Source: Setophaga petechia
Taxonomy: Eukaryota; Chordata; Aves; Passeriformes; Parulidae
Assembly (NCBI GenBank): GCA_024362935.1
Contig: JANCRA010000007.1
Coordinates: forward strand, 16,214,003-16,278,002
DNA: 64,000 bases
Reading direction: 5' to 3'
The notes under the pieces are model-generated. The model did not search any database and had not been told where the DNA came from. It saw only the letters and a list, made by a program, of their open reading frames with translations. Below, piece after piece: positions 34,401 to 46,697 of this stretch (position 1 is its first letter; each line of letters begins with the position of its first letter). The position numbers were made by a program, and so were the translations under genes.

Positions 34401-37400
34401 TCATTCAGTGCTGCAATCCAGTTTTTTATTATTCCCACTCCTGGGTTAACTGTTGGCTGGTAGGGAAGGAAGACTTTTACATCTATGAATCTTTTGCTAG
34501 GAGATCATGTCTTTTGCAGTAGCTGCCACTTCTCCTGTCTCTCTTTCTATGGAGAGCAAAAGATCATGGTGAACAAAGATGCAGTTTATCACAATCTGCC
34601 ATCACTTCCAAGATGTCTAGAATGTCTTTTGACTACAATGAATTGGGATAAATGGCTAGGTGCCACTTCAAAGTGCATTTAATGTTTGGATATTAGAGCA
34701 TGGTTTCTGTGTAACTGGTATGGAAGAGGAGACACCAAGAAGTGCCCTTTATTAGAAGCACCTATAGCAAATGGGTACCTCTGGGGCAATATTGTCTTTT
34801 TCCTTAGAAACCTACTCATAGCTTGTGTAATAAGGTGATAAGGCAGTCATTGCGTTTTGGTGGCTGCTGAGGTTTGGTATTCAATTCAGACAGAAAGCCC
34901 AATATCTCCTCTTTTTTTTCATCCTTTTCTCTCCTGTCTGTCTCCATTCTTTCAGAAGTAGCTAACGTCTGGTCAAAGTAAGTCAGATTGTTGGGCAGGC
35001 ATCATCTGTGGAAAAGCAGAGAGTCATACTGGGCCTCAGCCTTTTAGAATGCAGACAATTTTGAGTCTTGGATTGTGTTTCTGTAAAATGGTGTAGTCTG
35101 TTATGGCTGGGGCTATTAGGTTAAGTTAATTGCTGTTCAAAGCATCTGAAAAACTAGTGCTAGAAGTTGTTATAGGAAATGCTGGGTGTTCTTTTTGCAG
35201 CCAGTATGAAATGCTAGATCTGTATTTTGTTTGAAGGGTGTTTAAAATTCTTCTTGATGCTTAGTCATGACCTGTCTATATGTTAACATCCATTTTCTAC
35301 ATAGTAAATACAGACTTTAACAATTTATGTGCTGAGCAGAAGGATCTTTCCTGTACCATGAAATATTTGCTAATAAGCTGTCATGTTTTGGGTCAGTCTG
35401 GTCTACTGAGGTAGATGATTAGAGCTCTTCTAGTGATGCCCTTAGAGCTTTGCTAATCAGAATCTTATGAATGGAACCAGGAGCAAATATTTTATCTTTG
35501 TAATAAAATTTCATAAGCTGAGGGATCTCAAAGTGCATTCCAAGCTGACAGTGGTAGTGGGACCACTGAATTGCAGTCATAGGCTGGGGAATCACAGAAC
35601 AAAACTGTATCTTAAATTGGTGCTGAATCCGAATTCTCCTATTGCATAATTCAGACGTGGTGAAGACAGTTAACATGTTGGAAATATGATGGTTCAGCAT
35701 AAAATCAGAAGAAATAATAAAGCTTTTTTCTTGGAGGTGGTGGAGGGAGTGGTGATAGTTATTGCTCTTTTAAGAGTATGTGGAGCAGAGGGAAGCAGCC
35801 TTGCACTGACGAACACAGGAAGATGCAAAATAAAGATCTGATGTATTTTTGCCAAAATATGACTCATTGTTTCTCTTGTCTGACTTATATTCCTGGGAGC
35901 ATCTGATCATGGAGTTGCAAACTGATTTTGCCCAGCGGTTAAGACTAAAGAATGCATCTTGTTATTATGAAGGCAACCAAAAGTTCCTAAGGACCGTTTT
36001 TTGTCAGAATAGCTGGATAGGCCAAAATGTGTTTACTCAGCAGGAGGCCGAGAAGATTGGAAAAGCACCTTAGAGCAGCAGACATCTGGTTTTCTGAGAT
36101 AGGTTACCCTCTTTCACCTCTGATGGCAGGAAGCAAACTGCCCCAAGTTCTCCTATATGAGGACCTGCTTATTTGATAAACAAAGCAAACTCTTCAAAAT
36201 CCCCTCTTTTCCTGGTAACATGGGTGTTTTCCCTCTCTGGACTCTGCTTATCTCGTTTTCCATGTGCTGCAGATCAGCGAGGCCAAGACAGGTTTATCTT
36301 AGCCCACAGCAGTGCAGCCGGCCATCAGTGAGTCTGGCACAGCACTTCCTGCCAGCCATGGTTCTTGGTGGTGTCACCTGGCTCTTCCTTCTGACATGCC
36401 TTCCTCCCACATCTGCCTGGGCTGTTTGGTACCTGCTTTCCCCAGACATGTTTTCCTTTGTTCCTGTGGAGCCATCTTAATGATTTTTCTCTTAGTGTGC
36501 AGATTTATGTATAGGCTGTAATAAAGAAGGGCTTCTCACAAAAGCAGTCACTGATGTGCTTTTCTGTAAGTTGTTGTTCCCTTGAAGCTTCATTTCTTTT
36601 AGTTGTGGAGTCAAGTGTCCCATTTCTCTAATATTTGAATAATTCTTGATGTGTGCCTCTGTTCTTGTCAGGCAAACTGGGAAGATTTAGCTGTCTCCAG
36701 TTTTAACTTGGGATGCTGTAAATGCCTCAGTGCTCTGACCTGGTGGTTTCCTGACCAGCTAGAGCTAGAGAGAGAATTGCTCTTTATGCTTACGGGCATA
36801 GGAGGAGATGCTGCTCCTTGCAAGTTTTCCAGTATATTGAATGAATGAGAGGGGGCTAAATGCAGATTTAGGAGTTGGTACACTGTAGTTTTGGCTGCTC
36901 TTGTTAAAGAACAGTAGGCAATCTGAGGGATATCATTCAGTGTCTGTTCTCATGGGAGAGGTCCTTGGTTCTGACTGTAAGCAGCCAACTGCATAATTAC
37001 TTCTTAGGAAATCACTGTGTTTCACTGACTGCTGAACAGCCCATCTCTAAGCACTGCTGTCTCAATAGCAATGTCCTATGTGCCTTGATACAATCCAGAT
37101 TGCATGTGATATCCTGGTATTCTATGGATGGGGTTTTATTTCTTTCTTTTAGGCACAGGATCTGACTCCTTGCAAATTTCAAATAAATTGCTATATTCTC
37201 ACTCTACTTTTTTGATCTCCAGAACTGAGTATTCACTACATGAAGAAAATACTGGGGATGGTAAAGATAGATATTCCCCATGTACTTATAAAAATGATGG
37301 CCTCTTTATGAGTGGCAGAAGTTATGAAGGGTGAATATTAGGGGAGGTCTGAACAATTTTCTCTTATGATGGGTCAGAAACTAGGGGTAATTCAGTCAGG

Positions 37401-38439
37401 AGAATAGAACATCTCATGGTCTGACATGAAGTGTATGTGAACAGGATCTTGGAGTATCACAGCAAAGGGTAGTTAACTGTCCCCCATAGAATATGAGCAG
37501 TCTCAGCCAGCATGAGCTCTGCTGCTGCTGCTGAAAGAGGCAGCCTTTCTTCTGGCTGTTCCCTCCTTGCACTAGCACAAATTCTTTATATAGGTGTGTG
37601 GTGAACCAGGTTAATGATGGATCAGTTCAGTTATCCAGTTCAGTGCGCTGCTGCACAAGTGCTTGCGTCAGCATCAAAAGTAAAGAGGATACAGGGCCAT
37701 TAGCAAGAGGCAGGGGAAGGATGTGACTGCTGTTAGTGCCAGCTTTGCAACAAGGGGATCTCCTTTACCTGCTCTTGGACAAATCTGTACCACAGACAGT
37801 GCCAGAAGAGTGATCTCTTTTTTTCCTAGAGATATTAAAAAAAAAATCTAGCTTCATCTTAGCTGCGGCCTTTCAGGGGAGGAAGTCCGGGCACTACATC
37901 AGTACTGTAGTGGGATGTTAACTCCTACAACTGTACCACTGAAACCCTTCATTCCAGTAGCTTACATAAAGAATCTGAAATGCTGTTGCATCTCTGTATA
38001 GCTGAATTACTAAAATACTATCTAATGACTATATGGGCTTTTTTGGAGGAAGTGTGAGGTTCTTTAGGGTAAGCACTGTCTTGCTGTGGTGCAAACTTTG
38101 CTGATGTGCACTAGCCTTTGCTGAAGGAGCTCTTCTAATGCAACATCCTGGAATTGCTTATGCCTATGAAACTTATATCCTGGTAGACATGATCCAGACA
38201 GAAAGGAAGACCAGCAGTGGTTAGTATCACCTCTAGCAGGGAATTTTAATGTTCTGGAAGCATAGTCTTGATGGTGTTTTCTATCCCCTCAAGCCTCTGT
38301 GTCAGGTGCTGAACCCAACATTTGGGTCTGAGATTGCTCTGATTATCTACTAAAAGCTACTGATGGTTGAAGAGAATGTCATACAGTCTAAAGATCACTT
38401 GAATGAAGAGATCTCTGTGCAGTGTGTCCTTTGTCTCTG

Positions 38440-38625
38440 TGGCGAGCCATTTCGCACACAGAGGAGCTGGGCTGCGGGAGCGGCGCGGTTATCTGCGTGA
38501 TCCCTCACAGTGTCATTGCCCACACGGTGAGTCACTGGTAATGCCCGAGTTCTTATTTTTAGTCCTGTTGCTGCCATCGTGCTGAAACCATTGGCCGGTA
38601 AGAGACTTAAGCGAGGAGATAAACA
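38440..38625. promoter_or_regulatory. Candidate intronic enhancer or alternative promoter
   Basis: About ten CpGs fall in under 200 bases of otherwise CpG-poor intron. Recognisable factor motifs cluster here: GATA (TTATCT 38489-38494 and AGATAA 38617-38622), AP-1/NF-E2 (TGAGTCA 38528-38534) and an inverted CCAAT box in a good NF-Y context (GGCCAATGGT on the minus strand, core 38590-38594). No coding exon is recognised. The 117-codon minus-strand open frame across it (38395-38748) has no known domain. Function is inferred from motif density alone. Confidence 0.4.
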
Positions 38626-40425
38626 TGTTAATCTCTCTAGACCTTCCCCCTCAGCTGCTGCCTCTCTGCCTTTGTGCATCTCAAGATGTAGCCGTTCCTG
38701 GACTATTGGGCTGAACGATGTCCCCTGTGTACCCTGATGGGATGTCACTCAAATATTTTCACAATTAAGTGCTGGAGCTGGGAGGAATGCCTTCCATGCA
38801 CGTGGGTTTGCATGTGCAGGCAGGCCCCTGTGCTGTGTCAGCAAGCAAAGCAAGCTGGGCAGGCTGTTACTGTTCACCCAAGCACCTTTGCCATCAGGAC
38901 TTTACAGGGAACATCCACTTTTTCCTTGGGTCCTGTCACCCAAGTGCCTTCCCCTTAGTTCTCTCAGAAGAGTTCTGAAACAAACTTAGCAGGATTCTTT
39001 TGTATAAGCTTGCTTCAACAATTAAGCAAGTCTGTCCCTTTTGGTGAGTTTTTAAAGTATCCTGTTGAATTCTTGGGCAAAGCCACTGGTCTCTCTGATA
39101 TATTATTTTACTCTAATAACTGTTTTTGTGTTTATTCTTAGGCTTCCTATTTTATTTGCTTTCTTGACATGGCAAGATAGAGGATATGGGAGTACTAGTG
39201 ACTGCTTCTTTGCCCAGTAGTTCACTGGTAGTGATGCAGACTGAATAGAGTGTTTTCTTCTGCTCTGTCCTTCTTGTGCTCCCTTTCCTAGATATGTCTG
39301 ATCCTGCAAAATTAACTAGTTTGCAGATCCCTAGGGGTCCAGCTAGTTGTTTTCTGTGGTTAATTTTGTTAGCATGTGTGTCTCCAACTTTGAGGACTCT
39401 TAAACAGATTTTCACCGTGTGAATTTTAAGGGAAGAAGGGAGTGTGTTCAGCCATTCTACAGTTTTGTTAGCAGGGTTGATTATTTCCTTAAATTATGTA
39501 TTTTGAGGGTTTTGCTTGGTGAAGAGAAGTGAAGGAAATACACTCAGCTGGTGGGAGCTTGCTCTTGTTCCAGCAATAACCTGAGCCCTCGTGGACCTCA
39601 TTGTTCCAGAAGTCCCAAAACACACATCCATAGTTAGCAGCACTGTGTGGTTTTGGGTGATCTGCTTCTCAGTTTCTTTAATTCCGTGGCCTTGGGTAGC
39701 CAGCTGCAGCTCGTAATTTGAGTATGGCTCAGACTCCTGAGCTCCTGGCAGCATGTTGGTGGTACAGCAGGCGCATGCTTAACTGAGATGGAGTTCAGTC
39801 CTGTTGATGATGGCTCTCTTGGTGTCATTCTTCTGACCTTCCTGGTCCAAAGCCTCTTTGAGTTCTGTACTCTCATTTTTGTTCCTGTCCATGTGCCTTT
39901 GAGGGTGGCCCGATCTTTTTAAAATTCAGAACGATAACTTTGAAAACCTCTTTTCTTTCTGATGCCTACCTTTTGGAAGGAAAATAGTGCAGTGCTGGGT
40001 GATTGAGGCCTGGCCTCTTTTTTGTTGGTTTGTTTGTTTGCAATTTTTTCTGTCAGACCTGGGAGAACATTAACTCAACCTAGGAAAAGCACACTCAAGT
40101 ATAGAGTTGAGCCATAAATTGAACACAGTAACTACCAGTACTGCCCCATCCTGCTGGGTGATGCGATGTAGAAAGGCAAGTGAAGGGAGTGATCGCAGTG
40201 AATGAGGAAGTAGGACTGCCAGCATGCTGAGAGGGGGAACCAGTCCTGTGTGTGACTGAACTCACCTGCAGCTTCTCTGGAGGCTGCTCATTGCGCTGAA
40301 AATGAAATTGACCATGGACAGTGGAGTTGTGAGACTGGAAGTGTAATCACTTCACCCACATGTGCTGTGAGTTCCTGGAGCTGGTCTTCATGTGTCTCTC
40401 CCTTTTGGTGTGTTTTTATGTTAAT

Positions 40426-40450
40426 ATTATTATTATTATTATTTATTTAT
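40426..40450 (+). repeat. (ATT)6 microsatellite with degenerate end
   Basis: Six ATT units at 40426-40443, followed by two imperfect TATT-type units. Confidence 0.9.
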
Positions 40451-40560
40451 ACAGTCACCATTCTTGTATAATTTTGTTTCTGGATGTGCTCAGTGTTTGA
40501 GAGTGAAAATGCGCAGGACTGGACAAGCAAAGCATAATTATTAATACCTCAGTGTCTGTA

Positions 40561-40604
40561 TTTTCTCTCTTTCTCTCTGTCTCTCCCTCTGTCCGTTTCT
40601 TTTA
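40561..40604 (+). repeat. CT-rich tract
   Basis: A low-complexity pyrimidine run (TCTCTCTTTCTCTCTGTCTC and similar) with few interruptions. Confidence 0.8.
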
Positions 40605-43110
40605 CTGTGCTACTCCTAGTCTAAACACAAGAACTAAACATCTGAGGCTGATGAAGAGAGAGCTGAGTCTCTGCTGGTAGTGCAGCAGAAGGTGTGATTG
40701 CAGCGTGAAGGACACAGTTCATGAACTTTATTCTCAGTGTTGTAGAGATAACAGCATTGAACTCCCAGTGATATGGATTTCAGTGGAGGCTAGCAGCTTA
40801 GGCACATATGTAAGTTCCCAGCAGGCCTTAACAATTTGTGTTCAGGTCTATGAATCCCACTATTACTAGTCCTGCTAGTGAGGTGTAGTGCTAACATGGA
40901 TATGTATGTTCATGCTGTGATTAAACCTTTGATTGTGGAGCAGACATCTCCATAAAGATTGGAGCTCTTTTGCAAGGACAGAAGGTGCCCAGCAGGAACA
41001 ATATCAGAAGCTAGGTGTCTGTCTCCTGCTCATGACTGCCAGTTCCAGAGGAAATTGTTATGCAATTTGCTTATCACTTCAGTTTTACACCATCTCTCTC
41101 TCGGCTGCTGCTGTACTTTTAAAGTGAAGGTCTTGGCTTCTCAGAGGACAGCTCTTCATGATATCCCCTTGCACAGGGTCTCGTTCCCTGAGGCCCAGCC
41201 TCCTGGAACTTTTCTTCTCTCTAACCCTATGGAGAAAAATCTGTGTGATCACTGGAGTCCTTATAGGCAACAGCTTGTCCACGATGCTGGATTAATCATC
41301 ATCATGGGATCCAAGGGATGGCTGATTTCTGTCCCCTCAGTTGAGGTGAGGAAGCAGATGGATGGAAGACACTTGGAGCCGTCCATCTGTCCTTTCATGG
41401 CACAGTAGCAGAGAGGGTTCTAGAAAGCCAGAGAATGTTGATAGCCTGTATCTGTGCTAGCTGTGGTGTGTTAGGGGTGCTAGTGTTTTTGATGTCCTGG
41501 AGGTCATGAAAGTTAGTATTATGGCTATAGTGTGCATGGGGAATTACCATGACTCTCATGGCTTATGAAATGTGAAAAAGGGATCTGAAAACTAGGAAAG
41601 TGACCACAAAGCCTAGTAACCCATGTGTGCTGCAGTATTCCTTACTTTGCCCCTCCACTCACCTTTCCTGCCAAAGGAATGAAAATGCAACCATGGGAAT
41701 TATTAGCTATGTTGGTGTCTAAGTTTCAGCAGTGGGATTGTTGGGTTGTGGTTTGAAGAGGTCTTAGTTTTTGTTGTTTGTTTGGGGTTTTGTCTCCCTC
41801 CTCACAAAGCTCCAGAGAAAACTGTATTCTTGGAAAGGTGACTCATCTCTGCCCCGTGGAGTGGACGTGTCAGCCCTAGAGCTCCCCAGGGCAGATGCCT
41901 CGAGCACTGCAGTGAATAGGGGAGAACTGTGGGTACAGCAGGGCTGAAACCAAGATTACCTGATTCTTGAAATCAAAATAAGAGATAACTGCTGCTTCCC
42001 TGAATGCTCTGGGTGATCTGTCAGATCTGGTGACAGGTTCTGTGAATTTCATTTTTCTGGTGCTTGGCTCTTGACAGAAAGTTCAGCAGCAGTATTGACT
42101 GTGATCATTGCAGTCATGTCCATGCAGAAGTTACCCTGTTGTCCCTGCCAGAGACCTTTCCCTGCCACCTGGTCCTATGTCTGTTATATGCTTCCTCCAG
42201 TTTGCCAAGCAATTTTCAGAATCTTTCCTCCTGTTCACTTGGAATCTCCCCAGCTGTAGATCTCTCAAGATGCTGTTCTGAATCAAGGTTGCTTCCCCAC
42301 TCTAGATATCACCGTGGATTCATGGCTATTCAAGGCTGCTGTTTGCATCTCAGGCTCTGTGGAGCAGGAAATGGACAGTGACAGTCATTTATCATTGCTG
42401 GATGGGATGCAACTTTCCTGTATCCCTAAGTGTGCTCAAGTAATCACTGTGAAAATCCTTGCTGACCTGTTCTTCAAGAATTGTGCAGCCTATTTTTCTG
42501 GATTAGACAGAGACTCACCCAGCTTGCATGCAAACTGATGGCTCAGTCACCTTCTGTTACTCCTTTGCAGTAGCCTTAGCTCCATTTGAGCAGCTGCTTC
42601 TGCTGGGCTAGAGTGAAATCCTGTCCCTCATGGTGCAGTTTCCTCCCCCACTTACTCTTCCCCAGGCAGACGTCCACAGATGCTCTGTGCTGGCCATGCC
42701 ATGGACTGCCTCTCTGAGCATTCAGTTTTTCAGTGTTCCTGCTGCTCCTCAGCTGAACACAGCTCTGGATACACCGCCTGTGTTGTCCTTCTTTGTTGTG
42801 CTTTACAACTGTGCTCCAAACCTGAGTTGTACTGAGGCAGGGAGTTCCTCCTGTCTCTGTTCCTGTGAAGCTTTGTGGCAGGAGATGAGAATTATCATCC
42901 AGCTTCTGAATGAGGGTACAGCCAGGAGGGAATTAGCCTCTGACGTATGGTTGAAGGGACAGTGAACACACAACATCACTGGTGGCATGTGGGCATAGGT
43001 TAAGAAGGTCAGGATAGCAAAGCAACATCTGCATAATCCTTTTGCTATTTTGTGTGAAGATGAATGAGTGGCTGGGTGTTAGCAGGGCAGACTAGAGTGT
43101 GGTTACAGGT

Positions 43111-43162
43111 TTGATTTTTGTGTTTGTTTGTTGGTTTTGGTTTTGTTGTTTGTTTTTTTTTA
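43111..43162 (+). repeat. T/G-rich low-complexity tract
   Basis: TTTG and TTTTGG units followed by a T-run. There is no purine on this strand other than G until AAGCAGG at the end. Confidence 0.75.
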
Positions 43163-45671
43163 AGCAGGAATAAACAGGTTTTTGGTATAGTAGCAGTAAA
43201 ACATGCACTGAGCTGGCAACCCTCATCTCAGGAATTTGAGAACTTCCTAGAATTGCTCATGTGAACTGGAAGCAGATTCCCCACAGCTCAGAAACTCTTG
43301 AAGAGTTGATAACAGCTCAACATTTCAAGGGACAGCATACTTATTCTGTGACTATTCTTGCATTCCTCAGCCTGCCTGACCCTCCAGCCCTCTGGAATGC
43401 GAACCTCTGCAGGTGCTGGTGAAGCACAGCAGCATTTCCTTGGTGCTCCCTTCATGCTGAGAGGCATGTCCTTCTTTGCTGCAGCCTTCCTTGCTGGCTG
43501 TAGCCAACATAGAACAAGAAGGTGCGCAGGAAGAGATGATTCGTCTCTGGCTGCTGGGGATAAGGTGTGCTCAGAAAGCTGGAGCAGGCACAGAAGCCAT
43601 GCAGAAGTACAGTGTAGTTCAGACACCTCAAACTGCCCTGGCTAGGGGAGAGTCTCTGTGTATTTTGGGCTTTCTGCAGCATGCTGCAACTTTAGCCAGG
43701 AAAAGAGGAGTGGCTGTCTTTTCAAAACATCTGAATTGCTTGCCTTGCACTCTTCCTTTGTGGATGAGCTTTCATGAGAACAGTGACAGCTACTAGAGAA
43801 GCTGCAGCCTCAGGATTTTCCTGCGTCTTCCTCCCACCAGAGCTGGCGGTACTGTTTTGATGTGTGTTTAACAGACCGAGCCCTGAGACAGTGTGGGCCA
43901 ATGCCAATTGGAAGGATCCATTTTCCAGCTGCATCTTCCTAGTCGGTGTCTGTGAGAGAGCAGAAGGCAGTGCCTAGATGAAGGGATATGGAGACCTTGT
44001 GCCATTATGAGCACTTTCTGGAAGGTAATGTGCAGCAGCTGCACTTTGGGGCATGGAGACCTTGTCTCCCATGGAAGCTGGGAAGATAGAGCCCTCTTCA
44101 GCTTCCTCTGGGAAAAAAACAAACAGTGGATAACTAATGCACTCTTTGTAAATACAACTTATCCTATCAGTCCTATCAGTGACTAATGAAGGCTTTTTTC
44201 TCCCTTCCCCTCCTATCTCACTAATATAAATGCAGTTGCTCAGAGCTCTCTTTCCTCTTGTTTTATTTTATTCTTATCAGTGGTGTAGCAGGTGATGCAG
44301 GTCTTTTACAAAAGGCAGCTTATTGCTCCTTTTTCTCATGTGATACTTAATTCTAGAAGGTACTTTCTGTATTCATTTTTTTTTGAGGGTCATGGTGCAC
44401 TCCTAAAGTGATTTTTTTGTTCCATATGCTGATCTTTGTTTCTCATATTGGAACCTGTGTCATGTCTACAAAGCAGGAGAATCAACCCTTTCTTTAATTT
44501 TTTTGGTTGGACATGTGACAGCATGCAGTTAGTCCTGTACATTTGGACTGTGCTCAGACACTTGCTCCTGATTGCACACCTAATCCTTGTGATGGGGCAG
44601 CCTATTTTTTTCCTGGCATTCTACTAACAGACAGCTGCCAACCTGCAGGTTAGGAAGCCTGTGGGCTTGCTAAAAGCTCTTGGAGAAAGCTCACTGTGCT
44701 AGTGCCATGCTGTCTGGCCCTTGCAGATACACACAGTGTGCTAACAAGCTACCCTAAAGAACCAGAAACAGTATTCACCAAGATGTCTAGGGAGATACAA
44801 CTCATGTGGTAAATGCATTATGAAAAAGAAGGACTTGTAATTCAATATGAAGCTTAGTCTTTGGTGGAAATGGTATATCAAATAGAAAAATTGCACACAG
44901 AAGTTCTCTGAACCCTGCTCTGAATTTTCTCCATGGTCTCAAAGGTTATTCATCATCGGAGACAGATCTGTAAGGGACTTGGAACAATAATGTTCTTGAG
45001 TGCTGTCTTGGATTTGGCAAGCAGATTCCATAAAAGTCTATCTGACTTTGTCACATTGACCTTTTCTGAAAAGAAGTCTAGAAAACTGCTTGTAAGTTGG
45101 GTCAGGTTGTTTTACACCTCAGATATATTTATATTTTCAAGGCAGCAAGGACAGGAAAAGATATCTTAATGCTGTCAAATACCATGCGAGCTCTGCCTTG
45201 TGAACCTTCTGGAAAGAGCAAAGAGGAGCAGTACTTGGTAAGACCATGTGTTTTCTTTTGAGGAGGCCATCAAGTGTATCTTCTTCCTTCCCACTGTGCA
45301 AACCAGCCTGTGTAACAGTCCTCTGGCAGTTCCATGTTGCTAGAGTAGTAGTTAAGCTGTCACTGCAGTGTTACAAAGAAGAATTTTTCAGATTTTTTTT
45401 TGTCCTTTGTCAGGCAGGATCATGCCTTGTTTTCCTCTCTATTTTGCTCTGCACCTCCCATCCTACCCTTCCCTCCACCAAATCATGACTTGTTCTCTTT
45501 GGTTGTTCTCTCTGCCTGTCCTGGTAATACACCAAGTCTTCACTACAGCCTTTCCCCAGCCTCTCTTTATATCCAGCTTATAACTGACCTTAGTTGCTCC
45601 TCCTGTGACAGGCTAGCTGCTTGCTCTTGCCTACACTTGTACTCGCAGGTCTCTGGGGTGCTTGTAGAAGT

Positions 45672-46104
45672 GAATCATAGAATCACTGAATATCCTGAGC
45701 TGGAGGGCGCCCACAAGGATCATTGAAGCCCAGCTCCTGGCACTGAACAGGACCATCCCCAAGAGTCTCACCAGGTGCCTGACAGCATTGTCCAAAGACT
45801 CCTTCAACTCTGTCAGGCTGGTGTTGTGATCACTGCCCTGGGGAACCTGGTCCAGGATCCAACCACCTGCTAGGTGCAGAACCTTTTCCTATGCAACATA
45901 AACCTCCCCTCAGCTTCAGGTCATTTCCTCAGGTCCTGTCACTGGTCACCAGAGAGGAAAGATCAGTACCTGTCCCTTCGCTTCCCCTCACAAAGAAGTT
46001 GTGAGTTGAAATGGGGTCTCTCCTCAGTCTCCTCCAGGCTGAACAGGCCAAGTGACCTCAGCCATTCTTCATAAGCCTTCCCCTCAAGGCTCTTTGCCGT
46101 GGTC
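45672..46104 (-). mobile_element. CR1 LINE, 3' portion (left of LTR insertion)
   Basis: Starts with the reversed CR1 3' terminal repeat (GAATCATAGAATCACTGAAT), then CTGAGCTGGAGGGCGCCCAC, GTGCCTGACAGCATTGTCCA, GGTCCTGTCACTGGTCACCA and CTCCAGGCTGAACAGGCCAA. All are diagnostic of an avian CR1 subfamily read in reverse. The wording differs from the copy at 30694, so this is a different subfamily. The copy is interrupted after GTGGTC (46099-46104), the left copy of the target-site duplication of the LTR. Confidence 0.93.
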
Positions 46105-46420
46105 TGTCGCTATCAGACACAAAGGAACACGAGCACACACCTCTTTCAAGGTGAAGGAAAAAAGGGAAGTTTTATTTTCTGACTCCTATATTCCTATGAC
46201 TTCTGACTCCTATATTTATAGTTTTACAAAGGTGACAGAGGATTGGAGGGTGACAGTGACCTCTCCAATGACACTGGCTACAACAACAGTCCATCAATTC
46301 TCTCCTCCTCCATCAAAGGAATGTGAACAACAAGTTATTTACAAGAAAGTGCGTGATAAAGTTCCTTAGAAGAATGTCAACATCAGAAGGCCTTGAGAAT
46401 CTTAAAAAACCAGGGTGACA
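46105..46420 (-). mobile_element. Solo LTR of an endogenous retrovirus-type element
   Basis: This 316-base insert begins TGTCGC and ends GGTGACA (TGTC...GACA, the expected LTR termini). It is flanked by the perfect 6-base duplication GTGGTC (46099-46104 and 46421-46426). Read on the minus strand it has a TATA box (TATAAATATA, 46211-46220) and then a polyadenylation signal (AATAAA, 46171-46176), giving the usual U3-R-U5 order and hence the orientation. An internal direct repeat, a 16-base exact match, occurs at 46177-46192 and 46201-46216. No gag, pol or env sequence accompanies it, so it is a recombination-derived solo LTR. A 6-base duplication is typical of beta/ERVK-like elements. The family name is not determined. 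Confidence 0.88.
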
Positions 46421-46697
46421 GTGGTCACCATCACTTTGGATGCTCTTTATATGTCTGTTAAAGTGCGCCCAGAACTGCCCCCAGCACTCGAGGTGAGGAG
46501 GCCCCAATGCAGAGCAGAGTGGGACAATCCCTCCCTTGCCCTGCTGGCCATGCTGTCCCTGATAGCCCCCAGGATGTACTTGGCTCTCCTGGCTGCCAGG
46601 GCACTGCTGACTTGTGTTCAGCTTGCCACTGCCCAGGACCCTCAGATCTCTTTCTCTAGGACTGCTCTCATTACCCAGTCTGTACACACAAGTGGAG
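46421..46697 (-). mobile_element. CR1 LINE, upstream portion (right of LTR insertion)
   Basis: The CR1 resumes immediately after the LTR, starting with the right copy of the duplication GTGGTC. It continues through GTGCGCCCAGAACTGCCCCC, GCACTCGAGGTGAGGAGGCC, GGCTGCCAGGGCACTGCTGA and CAGTCTGTACACACAAGTGG. It joins in register with the 45672-46104 segment, giving one CR1 copy of roughly 700 bases once the LTR is subtracted. Similarity fades at about 46697, and the 5' end is truncated. Confidence 0.9.

Larger units (their letters stand above)
31417..45671 (+). other. CAMK2G: CAMK2G intron 2, middle part
   Basis: Non-coding intron with no recognised gene. It holds a CpG-enriched, motif-dense element at about 38440-38625, an (ATT)6 tract at 40426-40450, a CT-rich tract at 40561-40604 and a T/G-rich tract at 43111-43162. 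The longest open frame (149 codons, 40959-41408, + strand) has no recognisable domain. I saw no additional CR1 or LTR copy in this stretch, though old, diverged ones could be missed. Confidence 0.75.

Noticed and set aside
39008..39029. 7-bp hairpin CTTGCTT...AAGCAAG
   Set aside because: Too short to be notable in a 64-kb window.
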